NCBI RefSeq assembly: GCF_029269835.1
Contig: NZ_JARJBB010000001.1
Span: 372,001-436,000 of the forward strand
Source of the DNA: Streptomyces tropicalis
GTDB taxonomy: Bacteria > Actinomycetota > Actinomycetes > Streptomycetales > Streptomycetaceae
Direction of reading: 5' to 3'
DNA: 64,000 bases
Shown here: in pieces, positions 33,278-42,697 of the stretch
Position numbering within the stretch: the first letter of the stretch is position 1
Layout: every line of letters starts with the position of its first letter
Position numbers and translations under genes: made by a program
The notes under the pieces: generated by a model
Seen by the model: only the letters and a program-made list of their open reading frames with translations
Told to the model about the DNA's origin: nothing
Database searches by the model: none

Positions 33278-33420
33278 ATGCCTCGTTTGCATCGAACGTA
33301 CCTCACTGGGTATCCGCCAGGGGGCACGCGCTCGCTGCGACACATACATTAGCGCAAGCAGGGGGGTGCTCCGCCAATCGGCCCTCCCGGGCTTGGACCT
33401 CGACTCGAAGGGTGGCCGCC

Positions 33421-33723
33421 ATGCGGTACCGGCTCACGTTCATCGCAGGGCTGGCTCTGGGTTACGTGCTGGGTACGCGGGCCGGACGCGAGCGCTACGA
33501 GCTGCTGAAGAAGTCCGCGCGGCAGCTCGCGCAGAACCCGGCGGTGCGCAACACCGCGGAGTCGGCCGCCCAGCAGGGCCGCCGGTTCGCGGGCAAGACG
33601 TACCACGTGGTGAGCGACAAGGTCGGCGACCACGTCCCCGACGCGGTGGCCGACCGGGTGCGCTCCCTGCGCGAGCGCAACGGCGACGGCGCCGCCGACG
33701 ACTGGGGCACCAGCAACACCTAG
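33421..33723 (+). CDS. Small YtxH-like membrane-associated protein
   Basis: Start at ATG 33421 after GAAGGGTGG; 100 aa. A short hydrophobic N-terminus (LTFIAGLALGYVLG) with the GTRAGRERYELLKKSA motif is followed by an amphipathic helix-rich, charged region (VRNTAESAAQQGRRFAGK). This start pattern is common in small Streptomyces membrane-anchored proteins related to YtxH/DUF883. The function is unknown. It is upstream of the sugar-kinase-like gene on the same strand. Confidence 0.75.
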   Translation: MRYRLTFIAGLALGYVLGTRAGRERYELLKKSARQLAQNPAVRNTAESAAQQGRRFAGKTYHVVSDKVGDHVPDAVADRVRSLRERNGDGAADDWGTSNT

Positions 33724-33822
33724 CCCCCGCGGGGCGTCCGCGGCACCCGCACGACCGGCCGGACGGGCCCGGCGGTGCGTCCCCGGCGCGGCCACCCCTT
33801 CCGGTGCGGCAGAATTTTCGCC

Positions 33823-35277
33823 ATGGGGATAGTCGCCGGGTTGGACAGTTCGCCCGATTTCACTCGCATCGTGGTCTGCGACACGGACACGGGGGCCGTG
33901 CTCAGGCAGGGCTACGCACCGCATCCGGTAGAGACTCCCGAGGGCGGCGGCCGCCCCGCCGACGTGGACCCGCAGGCGTGGCTGCTGTCGCTCGGGGAGG
34001 CCGCGGGAGGCGGGCTCCTGGAGGGCGTGCAGGCCATCGGCGTCTCCGCGCAGGCCAACGCGCTGATCCCGCTGGACGGCCAGGGCGCCACCGTGCGGCC
34101 GGCGCTGGTCGGCGGGGACCGGCGGACACAGGTCGCGGCCGCGGACCTGATCGACGCGCTCGGCGGCCGGGAGGCATGGGCGCAGGCCGTGGGGTGCGTA
34201 CCGCAGGCCGCTCAGCCGGTGACCAAGCTGCGCTGGCTGGCGAAGAACGAGCCGGACGCCGCCCGGCGCACCACCATGCTGCTCCAGGCCCACGACTGGC
34301 TGGTGTGGCAGCTGCTCGGGCGCCCGACGCGCCGGACCACCGACCGGGGCGGCGCCTCGGGCACGGGGTACTGGTCGGCGGCGACCGGCGGCTACCGGCC
34401 CGACCTGGTGGAGCTGGCGCTCGGTCACCAGGCGGGGCTGCCCGAGGTGATCGGTCCCGCCGAGGCCGCGGGCACCACCCCGGAGGGGCTGCTGATCTCG
34501 GCCGGGACCAGTGAGACGCAGGCCGCGGCCTTCGGGCTCGGGATCGGGCTGGGGGACGCGGTCGTCTCGCTGGGCGCCTCAGGTTCGGTGATGGCGGTCC
34601 ACCCCGAGGCGCTCGTCGACCAGCGCGGGATGATCACGTCGCTGGCCGACGCCACGGGTATGCACCTGCCGGTGGTCACCACACTCAACGCGGTCCGGGC
34701 GCTGCGCGGCACCTGCGAACTGCTCGGGCTGCCGGACCTGGACAGCCTGTCCGAGCTGGCGATGAAGTCGACGCCGGGCGCGCACGGGCTGGTGCTGCTG
34801 CCCTACCTGGAGGGCGAGCGCACGCCGAACCTGCCGCACACGGCGGGCACGCTGGCGGGCCTGCGCCGGGAGTCGATGAAGCCGGAGCACCTGGCGCGGG
34901 CCGCGTTCGAGGGCATGCTGTGCGGGCTGGCGGACGCGCTCGACGTGCTGCGCGGCCGGGGGGTGGAGGTCCGCCGGGTCTTCCTGCTCGGGCAGGCCGC
35001 GGAGCTGCCGGCCGTGCAGGCGGCGGCCCCGGCGCTGTTCGGGGCGCAGGTGGTGGTGCCGCAGCCGGCCGACTACGCGGCGACCGGCGCCGCCCGGCAG
35101 GCCGCCTGGGCACTGGGCGTCTCCACCGGGGCGCTGGATCCGCGGACCCCGCCGGCGTGGCAGGGCGCGGCGGCGCAGGTCCTGGAGCCCGGCGAGGAGC
35201 TGGCGGTGGGCCAGGCGGTGCGCCAGCAGTACGTGTCGGTGCGGGAGCAGACCCATCCGAGCGCGTTCCGCGACTGA
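33823..35277 (+). CDS. FGGY-family carbohydrate kinase-like protein
   Basis: ATG 33823; 484 aa, the usual FGGY length. N-terminal actin-like domain (AGLDSSPDFTRIVVCDTDTG, AIGVSAQANALIPLD, HDWLVWQLLG, GASGTGYWS) and C-terminal domain (VVSLGASGSVMAV, LVLLPYLEGERTPN, AFEGMLCGLADALDVL, VFLLGQAAELP). Typical xylulokinases have WND-R and GTGDN with a catalytic Asp. Here these read GGDRR and GTSET, so the base position is Glu231. The substrate is probably a pentose or pentulose, if the protein is active. These changes may be shared by its Streptomyces relatives. A terminator follows. Confidence 0.82.
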   Translation: MGIVAGLDSSPDFTRIVVCDTDTGAVLRQGYAPHPVETPEGGGRPADVDPQAWLLSLGEAAGGGLLEGVQAIGVSAQANALIPLDGQGATVRPALVGGDRRTQVAAADLIDALGGREAWAQAVGCVPQAAQPVTKLRWLAKNEPDAARRTTMLLQAHDWLVWQLLGRPTRRTTDRGGASGTGYWSAATGGYRPDLVELALGHQAGLPEVIGPAEAAGTTPEGLLISAGTSETQAAAFGLGIGLGDAVVSLGASGSVMAVHPEALVDQRGMITSLADATGMHLPVVTTLNAVRALRGTCELLGLPDLDSLSELAMKSTPGAHGLVLLPYLEGERTPNLPHTAGTLAGLRRESMKPEHLARAAFEGMLCGLADALDVLRGRGVEVRRVFLLGQAAELPAVQAAAPALFGAQVVVPQPADYAATGAARQAAWALGVSTGALDPRTPPAWQGAAAQVLEPGEELAVGQAVRQQYVSVREQTHPSAFRD

Positions 35278-35319
35278 CCTCCCCCATACGGACGTTCCGG
35301 TGCAGAGCACCGCGAAAAC

Positions 35320-35350
35320 CCTGGAACGGAGTGTTCCCCTCCGTTCCAGG
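35320..35350 (+). terminator. Hairpin terminator
   Basis: A perfect 12-bp stem (CCTGGAACGGAG / CTCCGTTCCAGG) with a 7-nt loop separates the sugar-kinase-like gene from the ABC exporter operon. Confidence 0.85.
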
Positions 35351-35518
35351 TCACCCGTTCGGGGCATTCGGGACGCCACGGCCCAGGACCAAAGGCCGAG
35401 TCGGCGTCGGACGTTGGTCCGCTGTCGGGATAATCGGTTGAGGTAACACGGGTGGAGTGTCGGACGATGGGTGCGAAGGGATACCGACGCCCCCACCGCC
35501 GACTCCGAGAGACCTAGC

Positions 35519-37252
35519 GTGCTCATACGACTGCTGCGGACCTACCTCAGGCCGTACAAGAAACCCATCGCACTGCTGGTGCTGCTGCAGTTCCTGCAGA
35601 CCTGCGCCACCCTCTACCTGCCCACGCTGAACGCCCACATCATCGACAACGGTGTCGTCAAGGGCGACACGGGCTACATCCTGACGTTCGGCGCGCTGAT
35701 GATCGGCATCTCGCTGGTGCAGGTGGTGTGCAACATCGGCGCCGTCTACTTCGGCGCCCGGACCGCGTCGGCGCTGGGCCGGGACGTGCGGGCCGCGGTC
35801 TTCGACCGGGTGCAGTCCTTCTCGGCGCGCGAGGTGGGCCACTTCGGCGCACCGTCCCTCATCACCCGGACGACCAACGACGTCCAGCAGGTGCAGATGC
35901 TGACCCTGATGACGTTCACCCTGATGGTCTCGGCGCCCATCATGTGCGTCGGCGGGGTCGTCCTCGCGCTCGGCCTGGACGTGCCGCTGTCCGGGGTGCT
36001 GGTCGCGGTCGTGCCGGTCCTCGGCATCTGCGTGACGCTGATCGTGCGCCGGCTGCGCCCGCTGTTCCGGTCGATGCAGACGCGGCTGGACACCGTGAAC
36101 CGGGTGCTGCGCGAGCAGATCAGCGGCAACCGGGTGATCCGCGCCTTCGTCCGCGACGAGTACGAGAAGGACCGCTTCCGCGGGGCCAACACCGACCTCA
36201 CCGAGATGTCGCTGGCCACCGGGCGGCTGCTGTCGCTGATGTTCCCCATCGTGATGACGGTGGTGAACCTGTCCTCCATCGCGGTGGTGTGGTTCGGCGC
36301 GCACCGCATCGACAGCGGCGGCATGCAGATCGGCGACCTGACCGCGTTCCTCGCCTACCTGATGCAGATCGTGATGTCCGTGATGATGGCCACCTTCATG
36401 TTCATGATGGTGCCGCGCGCGGAGGTGTGCGCCGAGCGCATCCAGGAGGTGCTGCTGACCGACTCCAGCGTGGTCCCGCCGCTCGCGCCGGTCACCGAGC
36501 TGCGCCGGCACGGGCACCTGGAGATCCGCGCGGCCGGCTTCCGCTACCCGGGGGCCGAGGAGCCCGTGCTGCGGGCGGTCGACCTGGTGGCCCGGCCCGG
36601 CGAGACGACCGCGGTGATCGGCTCGACCGGCAGCGGCAAGTCGACCCTGCTGGGGCTGGTCCCCCGGCTGTTCGACGCCACCGACGGCGAGGTCCTCGTC
36701 GACGGCGTGGAGGTGCGGGAGGTGGACCCGGCGCTGCTGGCCCGGACCGTCGGGCTGGTGCCGCAGAAGCCGTACCTGTTCGCGGGCACGGTCGCCACCA
36801 ACCTGCGCTACGGCAATCCGGACGCCACCGACGAGGAGCTGTGGCACGCGCTGGAGGTGGCGCAGGCCAAGGACTTCGTGACCGGTCTGGAGGGCGGCCT
36901 GGACGCCCCGATCGCGCAGGGCGGCACCAACGTCTCCGGCGGCCAGCGCCAGCGCCTGGCCATCGCCCGCACCCTGGTGCAGCGTCCGGAGATCTACCTC
37001 TTCGACGACTCCTTCTCCGCCCTCGACTACGCCACCGACGCGGCGCTGCGGGCCGCGCTCGGCCGGGAGACCGCCGAGGCGACCGTGGTGATCGTGGCGC
37101 AGCGGGTGGCGACCATCCGGGACGCCGACCGGATCGTGGTCCTGGACGAGGGACGGGTCGTCGGCACCGGCCGCCACCACGAGCTGATGGCGGACAACGA
37201 GACCTACCGGGAGATCGTGCTCTCCCAGCTGACGGAAGCGGAGGCCGCCTGA
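35519..37252 (+). CDS. ABC exporter subunit 1 (TMD-NBD), degenerate ATPase site
   Basis: Start chosen at GTG 35519 (VLIRLLRTYLRPYKKP), where the family usually begins; GTG 35471 would add 16 residues. 577 aa: six membrane helices then an ATP-binding domain with Walker A GSTGSGKST, Q-loop LVPQKPYLFAG, signature VSGGQRQRLAIAR and Walker B IYLFDDSFSALD. The catalytic Glu after Walker B is Asp, as in the inactive half of heterodimeric exporters. It overlaps the second subunit by one base (TGATG), so the two form an operon and very likely one transporter. Confidence 0.92.
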   Translation: MLIRLLRTYLRPYKKPIALLVLLQFLQTCATLYLPTLNAHIIDNGVVKGDTGYILTFGALMIGISLVQVVCNIGAVYFGARTASALGRDVRAAVFDRVQSFSAREVGHFGAPSLITRTTNDVQQVQMLTLMTFTLMVSAPIMCVGGVVLALGLDVPLSGVLVAVVPVLGICVTLIVRRLRPLFRSMQTRLDTVNRVLREQISGNRVIRAFVRDEYEKDRFRGANTDLTEMSLATGRLLSLMFPIVMTVVNLSSIAVVWFGAHRIDSGGMQIGDLTAFLAYLMQIVMSVMMATFMFMMVPRAEVCAERIQEVLLTDSSVVPPLAPVTELRRHGHLEIRAAGFRYPGAEEPVLRAVDLVARPGETTAVIGSTGSGKSTLLGLVPRLFDATDGEVLVDGVEVREVDPALLARTVGLVPQKPYLFAGTVATNLRYGNPDATDEELWHALEVAQAKDFVTGLEGGLDAPIAQGGTNVSGGQRQRLAIARTLVQRPEIYLFDDSFSALDYATDAALRAALGRETAEATVVIVAQRVATIRDADRIVVLDEGRVVGTGRHHELMADNETYREIVLSQLTEAEAA

Positions 37253-39180
37253 TGGCAGGGCCGATGGGGCGGATGATGGCCGGGGGCGGCCCCGACAACC
37301 GCTCGATGGAGTTCAAGAAGTCCAGCCGGCGGCTGCTGGCCCAGTTCCGCCCGGAACGGGTGACGATCTGCACGCTCCTGCTGTGCGTGGTCGCGAGCGT
37401 CGCGCTCAGCGTGATCGGGCCGAAGATCCTCGGCAGGGCCACCGACCTGGTCTTCTCCGGGATCGTCGGCCGGAACATGCCGGCCGGGCTCACCAAGGAC
37501 CAGGTCCTGGCCTCCCTGCGGCGGCGCGGGCAGGGCGGCATCGCGGACATGCTCCGGAGCACCGACTTCACGCCCGGCCGGGGCATCGACTTCGGCGCCG
37601 TGGGCGAGGTGCTGCTGCTGGCGCTCGGCACCTTCCTGGTGGCCGGTCTGCTGATGGCGGTGGCGACCCGGCTGGTCAACCGGTCGGTGAACCGCACCAT
37701 GTTCCGGCTGCGCGGGGACGTGCAGGCGAAGCTGTCCCGGCTGCCGCTGTCGTACTTCGACAAGCGGCAGCGCGGCGAGGTGCTCAGCCGGGCCACCAAC
37801 GACATCGACAACATCGGGCAGACGCTCCAGCAGTCGATGGGCCAGCTGATCAACTCGGTGCTGACCATCGTCGGCGTGCTCGTGATGATGTTCTACGTCT
37901 CCTGGCTGCTGGCGCTGGTCGCCCTGGTGACGGTGCCGCTGTCCTTCCTGGTCGCCACCCGTGTCGGCAAGCGGTCGCAGCCGCACTTCGTGCAGCAGTG
38001 GCGCTCCACCGGCAAGCTGAACGCGCACATCGAGGAGATGTACACCGGGCACACCCTGGTGCAGGTGTTCGGCCGCCAGCGGGAGTCCGCCGCGCAGTTC
38101 GCCGAGCAGAACGACGCGCTGTACGAGGCCGGGTTCCGCGCGCAGTTCAACAGCGGTGTCATGCAGCCGCTGATGATGTTCGTGTCGAACCTGAACTACG
38201 TGCTGGTCGCCGTCGTCGGCGGCCTGCGGGTGGCCTCGGGCGCGCTGTCCATCGGTGACGTGCAGGCCTTCATCCAGTACTCGCGGCAGTTCTCCATGCC
38301 GCTCACGCAGGTCGCCTCGATGGCGAACCTGGTGCAGTCCGGCGTGGCCTCGGCCGAGCGGATCTTCGAGCTCCTCGACGCGGAGGAGCAGCAGGCCGAC
38401 CCGGTCCCCGGCGTCCGGCCGGAGGAGCTGCGCGGGCGGGTGGCGCTGGAGCACGTCTCCTTCCGCTACGACCCCGACAAGCCGCTGATCGAGGACCTGT
38501 CGCTGGCGGTGGAGCCCGGCCACACGGTCGCGATCGTCGGCCCGACGGGCGCCGGCAAGACCACCCTGGTGAATCTGCTGATGCGGTTCTACGAGGTGTC
38601 CGGCGGGCGGATCACGCTGGACGGCGTCGACGTCGCCCGGATGAGCCGGGACGAACTGCGCGCCGGTATCGGCATGGTGCTCCAGGACACCTGGCTGTTC
38701 GGCGGCACGATCGCGGAGAACATCGCGTACGGCGCCTCCCGCGAGGTCACCCGCGGCGAGATCGAGGAGGCGGCGCGGGCCGCGCACGCGGACCGGTTCG
38801 TCCGGACGCTGCCGGACGGCTACGACACCGTGATCGACGACGACGGCTCCGGGGTCAGCGCCGGCGAGAAGCAGCTCATCACCATCGCGCGGGCGTTCCT
38901 GTCCGACCCGGTGATCCTGGTCCTGGACGAGGCGACCAGCTCCGTGGACACCCGGACCGAGGTGCTGATCCAGAAGGCCATGGCCAAGCTGCAGCACGGC
39001 AGGACGTCGTTCGTGATCGCGCACCGGCTGTCGACGATCCGGGACGCGGACACGATCCTCGTGATGGAGAACGGCTCGATCGTCGAGCAGGGTTCGCACG
39101 CCGACCTGCTCACCGCGGGCGGGGCCTACGCCCGGCTGTACCAGGCGCAGTTCGCGCAGGCGGTCGCCGAGGTCGACTAG
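37252..39180 (+). CDS. ABC exporter subunit 2 (TMD-NBD)
   Basis: 642 aa, overlapping subunit 1 by one base. An N-terminal Gly/Met-rich segment precedes six membrane helices; there is an extra extracellular loop of ~50 residues after helix 1. NBD motifs are Walker A GPTGAGKTT, Q-loop VLQDTWLFGG, signature VSAGEKQ and canonical Walker B VILVLDEATSSVD with the catalytic Glu. Subunit 1 has the good signature (VSGGQ) and subunit 2 the good Walker B Glu, the asymmetric pattern of TmrAB/LmrCD-type multidrug or lipid exporters. Substrate unknown. Confidence 0.93.
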   Translation: MAGPMGRMMAGGGPDNRSMEFKKSSRRLLAQFRPERVTICTLLLCVVASVALSVIGPKILGRATDLVFSGIVGRNMPAGLTKDQVLASLRRRGQGGIADMLRSTDFTPGRGIDFGAVGEVLLLALGTFLVAGLLMAVATRLVNRSVNRTMFRLRGDVQAKLSRLPLSYFDKRQRGEVLSRATNDIDNIGQTLQQSMGQLINSVLTIVGVLVMMFYVSWLLALVALVTVPLSFLVATRVGKRSQPHFVQQWRSTGKLNAHIEEMYTGHTLVQVFGRQRESAAQFAEQNDALYEAGFRAQFNSGVMQPLMMFVSNLNYVLVAVVGGLRVASGALSIGDVQAFIQYSRQFSMPLTQVASMANLVQSGVASAERIFELLDAEEQQADPVPGVRPEELRGRVALEHVSFRYDPDKPLIEDLSLAVEPGHTVAIVGPTGAGKTTLVNLLMRFYEVSGGRITLDGVDVARMSRDELRAGIGMVLQDTWLFGGTIAENIAYGASREVTRGEIEEAARAAHADRFVRTLPDGYDTVIDDDGSGVSAGEKQLITIARAFLSDPVILVLDEATSSVDTRTEVLIQKAMAKLQHGRTSFVIAHRLSTIRDADTILVMENGSIVEQGSHADLLTAGGAYARLYQAQFAQAVAEVD

Positions 39181-39188
39181 CCGGAGTG

Positions 39189-39231
39189 CGCGCCGGGGCC
39201 GCTCACCCGCGGGGTGGGCGGCCCCGGCGCG
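39189..39231. terminator. Bidirectional terminator between exporter operon and hrdA
   Basis: A perfect 14-bp stem (CGCGCCGGGGCCGC at 39189-39202, complement at 39218-39231) has a loop that itself forms CACCC/GGGTG. It fills the gap between the two stop codons. Confidence 0.88.
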
Positions 39232-40584
39232 TCAGTCCAGGTAGCCGCGGAGCTGGTCGGCGAAGGCGTGGTCGCGGAGCTTGTTGAGGGTCTTGGACTC
39301 GATCTGGCGGATGCGCTCGCGGGTGACGCCGAAGATGCGCCCGATCTCCTCGAGCGTGCGCGGCCGCCCGTCGGCGAGCCCGTAGCGGAGCTGGACCACC
39401 TTGCGCTCGCGCTCCCCCAGCGTCGACAGGACGGCCTCCAGGTGCTCCCGCAGCAGCAGGAACGCCGCCGACTCCACCGGGGAGGCCGCGTCGCCGTCCT
39501 CGATGAGGTCGCCGAGGGCGACGTCGTCCTCCTCGCCGACCGGGGCGTGCAGGGACACCGGCTCCTGGGCGAGCCGCAGCACCTCGCTGACCCGCTCCGG
39601 CGGCAGCTCCAGGTGGGCGGCCACCTCCTCGGGGGTGGGCTCGTAGCCCCGCTCCTGGAGCATGCGGCGCTGGACGCGGACGACGCGGTTGATGAGCTCG
39701 ACGACATGCACCGGCACGCGGATGGTGCGGGCCTGGTCGGCGAGGGCGCGGGACATGGCCTGGCGGATCCACCAGGTGGCGTAGGTGGAGAACTTGTAGC
39801 CGCGGGCGTAGTCGAACTTCTCCACCGCCCGGATCAGGCCGAGGTTGCCCTCCTGCACCAGGTCGAGCATGGTCAGTCCGCGGCCGACGTACCGCTTGGC
39901 GACGGACACCACCAGCCGCAGGTTCGCCTCGATCAGCCGCCGCTTGGCCATGCGGCCCCGCACGACGAGCCGGTCCAGGTCGTGGGCGAGGCGGCTGTCC
40001 AGGTCGGGGGTGCCGGCCAGCTTCTCCTCGGCGAACAGGCCGGCCTCGACGCGGCGGGCCAGCTCGACCTCCTCGGCGGCGGTGAGCAGCGGGATGCGGC
40101 CGATCTCCCGCAGGTACTGGCGGAACAGGTCCGAGGAGGGACCGGCGGTCTCGGTGCGGGCCGGGGCCGCGGGACCGCGCGGCTCGGCGGCGTCGGACCC
40201 GGGCTCCGTGAGCGCCTCGGCGGGCGGCTCCCCGGCTCCGGCGGGCCCGGCGGACGGGGGGTCGTCCGGGTCGGCGTCGCGCTCGTGCGCGGACCGGTCC
40301 TGCGGGGGTACGGCCGCGACCGCGTCGACCGCCGCGTGCACCGGGGCGGTGCCGCGGCCGGTGGGCGTCTCGTTCTGCGCACGGGTCCGGGTCTGCACGG
40401 GGGCGGCCTCCAGGGTGATCGCTGCCGGGGTGGGCGGCAGCGCTGCTCGGGGGACGGGGTCGGCGGCCTCGCCGCTGTCCGTCCCGTACGCGATGAGCGG
40501 AACCGCGGGGGTCCAGGACCCGTGGGGGACGGATCTGCCGCGCTCCGAGGACTCAGGCACCGGACCCAGTGTGGGGTACGACAC
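39232..40584 (-). CDS. hrdA: Principal-like (group 2) sigma-70 factor, HrdA-like
   Basis: GTG start 40584 (VSYPTLGPV); 450 aa. The first ~150 residues are a Pro/Ala/Glu-rich, probably disordered extension with no region 1.1 homology. Then region 1.2 ([21 protein letters not shown]), region 2 ([58 protein letters not shown]), region 3 and region 4.2 ([20 protein letters not shown]). Region 2.4 and 4.2 should recognise HrdB-type promoters. I assign HrdA from its position next to dnaG, which I recall from S. coelicolor. Confidence 0.85.
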   Translation of the reverse strand: MSYPTLGPVPESSERGRSVPHGSWTPAVPLIAYGTDSGEAADPVPRAALPPTPAAITLEAAPVQTRTRAQNETPTGRGTAPVHAAVDAVAAVPPQDRSAHERDADPDDPPSAGPAGAGEPPAEALTEPGSDAAEPRGPAAPARTETAGPSSDLFRQYLREIGRIPLLTAAEEVELARRVEAGLFAEEKLAGTPDLDSRLAHDLDRLVVRGRMAKRRLIEANLRLVVSVAKRYVGRGLTMLDLVQEGNLGLIRAVEKFDYARGYKFSTYATWWIRQAMSRALADQARTIRVPVHVVELINRVVRVQRRMLQERGYEPTPEEVAAHLELPPERVSEVLRLAQEPVSLHAPVGEEDDVALGDLIEDGDAASPVESAAFLLLREHLEAVLSTLGERERKVVQLRYGLADGRPRTLEEIGRIFGVTRERIRQIESKTLNKLRDHAFADQLRGYLD

Positions 40585-40740
40585 ATCGCTGCCACGAGGG
40601 GCGTGCGGTGACTTTTTGCATCCGGTCCGTGACCGCGTGGTGATCCCCGCCCGGCGTCCTCGGGCCGGGGCGACCGGCCGGGGGCGGACCGTGAGGCGGG
40701 TGGCCCGCCCAGCACATGTCGTGAAGAGGGCGGGCCGCCG

Positions 40741-42660
40741 TCACAAGGCGGCCGGTCCCCGGTCCCGCAGGGCGCGGTCGTACTGCTGGAGGATCCACAG
40801 CTCGTTCTGGACGGCGGTCAGCTGGGCCGGGTCGCCGCCCGCGGCGAGGCGGGTGAAGGTGCTCTGCACGTCGTGGACGCGGCGCTCGACGGCGCGTCGG
40901 CGCACGCTGACGAGCTGTGCCCCCGCGTACGCCTCGTCGGCCTCCTTCACGCCCCGGGGCATCATGATCGCCTCGACGGCCAGCTCGGTCACCATCGCGC
41001 GGACGGTGTCGTCGGGGGCCGCCTCGCGGACGCGGATCAGGTACTCCTGCGGATCCGAGACCCCGAACTCCGCGCCGCCGGCGTCCAGCACGGCCTGGCG
41101 GACGGCCGCGTAGGGCGGGGCGGTGAACTCGTCGACGCCGTACGCGTCGAAGGCCGGGGAGACCAGCTCCGGGCGCTGGAGGGCCAGCTTGAGCAGCTCG
41201 CGCTCGGTGGCGTGGACGGGGTTGCGCAGGTGCAGGGCGGGACCGCGGGCCGCGGACGGCGAGGAGGTCCAGCCCGGCTGCTGCGGGCGCTGCTGACGGT
41301 CGGGCGCCGGGCCGCGGCCGCCGCGCTCGCGGGCCCAACGCGCGAGCTGCGCCACCCGCTTGACCACGAACTGGGTGTCGAGGATGCCGAGCATCCCGGC
41401 GAGCTGCACGGCCACCTCGTGCTGGGCGCCGCTGTTCTTGATGCGGGCGACGACGGGGGCCGCCTCGTCCAGCGCGGCCGCGCGGCCCGCCGGGGTGTCG
41501 AGGTCGTAGCGGGCGACGATCTGGCGCAGCGCGAACTCGAAGAGCGGGGTGCGCGGTTCGACCAGGCCGGCGACCGCCTCGTCGCCCTTCGCCAGGCGCA
41601 GCTCGCAGGGGTCCATGCCGTCGGGGGCGATGGCGATGTAGGTCTCGGCGGCGAACTTCTGGTCGTCCTCGAAGGCGCGCAAGGCCGCCTTCTGGCCGGC
41701 CGCGTCGCCGTCGAAGGTGAAGATGACGCGGGCCGAGCCGTTGTCCATCAGCAGCCGGCGGAGGATCTTGATGTGGTCGCCGCCGAAGGCCGTGCCGCAG
41801 GTCGCGATGGCGGTGGTCACCCCGGCCAGGTGGCAGGCCATGACGTCGGTGTAGCCCTCGACGACGACGGCGCGGCTGGACTTGGCGATGTCCTTCTTCG
41901 CCAGGTCGATGCCGTAGAGCACCTGGGACTTCCGGTAGAGCGCGGTGTCGGGGGTGTTGAGGTACTTCGGGCCGTTGTCCGCCTCGTAGAGCTTGCGGGC
42001 GCCGAAGCCGACGACGTCCCCGCCGATGTCCCGGATCGGCCACATCAGGCGGCCGCGGAAGCGGTCGATGGGGCCGCGGCGGCCCTCCTGGGACAGGCCG
42101 GAGAGGACCAGCTCCTTGTCGCTGAAGCCCTTGCCGCGCAGGAAGCGGGTGAGGTGGTCCCAGCCCTGGGGGCTGTAGCCGACGCCGAAGTGCACGGCGG
42201 CCGCCTGGTCGAAGCCGCGCTCGGCGAGGAAGACCCGGCCGGTCTCGGCCTCGGCCGAGCCCGCGAGCTGCTCGGCGTACCACTCGGCGGCCAGCTTGTG
42301 CGCCTCGACCAGGCGGATGCGCTCGCCGCGCTGGTGGGTGGGGTTGTACCCGCCCTCCTCGTACCGCAGGGTGATGCCGGCCTGGGCCGCCAGGCGCTCG
42401 ACCGCCTCCGAGAAGGTGAGGTGGTCGATCTTCATGACGAAGGTGAGGGTGTCGCCGCCCTCCTGGCAGCCGAAGCAGTGGAAGAGTCCCTTGCTCGGGC
42501 TGACCTGGAAGGACGGGGACTTCTCGTCGTGGAACGGGCACAGGCCCTTCAGGTTGCCGCCGCCCGCGTTGCGCAGCTGGAGGTACTCGGACACCACGGC
42601 GTCGATGGGGACCGCGTCCCGTACCGCCTTCACGTCCTCGTCGTTGATCCGTCCTGCCAC
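40741..42660 (-). CDS. dnaG: DNA primase
   Basis: 639 aa, normal length. The CHC2 zinc finger is at residues ~42-67 (CPFH, then FHCFGC). The DnaG catalytic core follows: FGARKLYEADNGPKYLNTPD, the toprim Glu in VVVEGYTDVMACHLAG and the metal-binding FTFDGDAAGQKAA. The C-terminal ~200 residues form the helicase-binding region. It synthesises RNA primers at the replication fork. It is in the minus-strand order dgt, FAD reductase, dnaG, hrdA, with 37 nt to the upstream gene and 156 nt to hrdA. Confidence 0.97.
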   Translation of the reverse strand: MAGRINDEDVKAVRDAVPIDAVVSEYLQLRNAGGGNLKGLCPFHDEKSPSFQVSPSKGLFHCFGCQEGGDTLTFVMKIDHLTFSEAVERLAAQAGITLRYEEGGYNPTHQRGERIRLVEAHKLAAEWYAEQLAGSAEAETGRVFLAERGFDQAAAVHFGVGYSPQGWDHLTRFLRGKGFSDKELVLSGLSQEGRRGPIDRFRGRLMWPIRDIGGDVVGFGARKLYEADNGPKYLNTPDTALYRKSQVLYGIDLAKKDIAKSSRAVVVEGYTDVMACHLAGVTTAIATCGTAFGGDHIKILRRLLMDNGSARVIFTFDGDAAGQKAALRAFEDDQKFAAETYIAIAPDGMDPCELRLAKGDEAVAGLVEPRTPLFEFALRQIVARYDLDTPAGRAAALDEAAPVVARIKNSGAQHEVAVQLAGMLGILDTQFVVKRVAQLARWARERGGRGPAPDRQQRPQQPGWTSSPSAARGPALHLRNPVHATERELLKLALQRPELVSPAFDAYGVDEFTAPPYAAVRQAVLDAGGAEFGVSDPQEYLIRVREAAPDDTVRAMVTELAVEAIMMPRGVKEADEAYAGAQLVSVRRRAVERRVHDVQSTFTRLAAGGDPAQLTAVQNELWILQQYDRALRDRGPAAL

Positions 42661-42697
42661 GCGTGAATTCTACGGGGCGGGACGGACACTCCCCGCG

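Noticed and set aside
32898..33349. Short ORFs across the tRNA genes
   Set aside because: They translate tRNA-Asn and tRNA-CAT genes, giving typical antisense-tRNA peptides.
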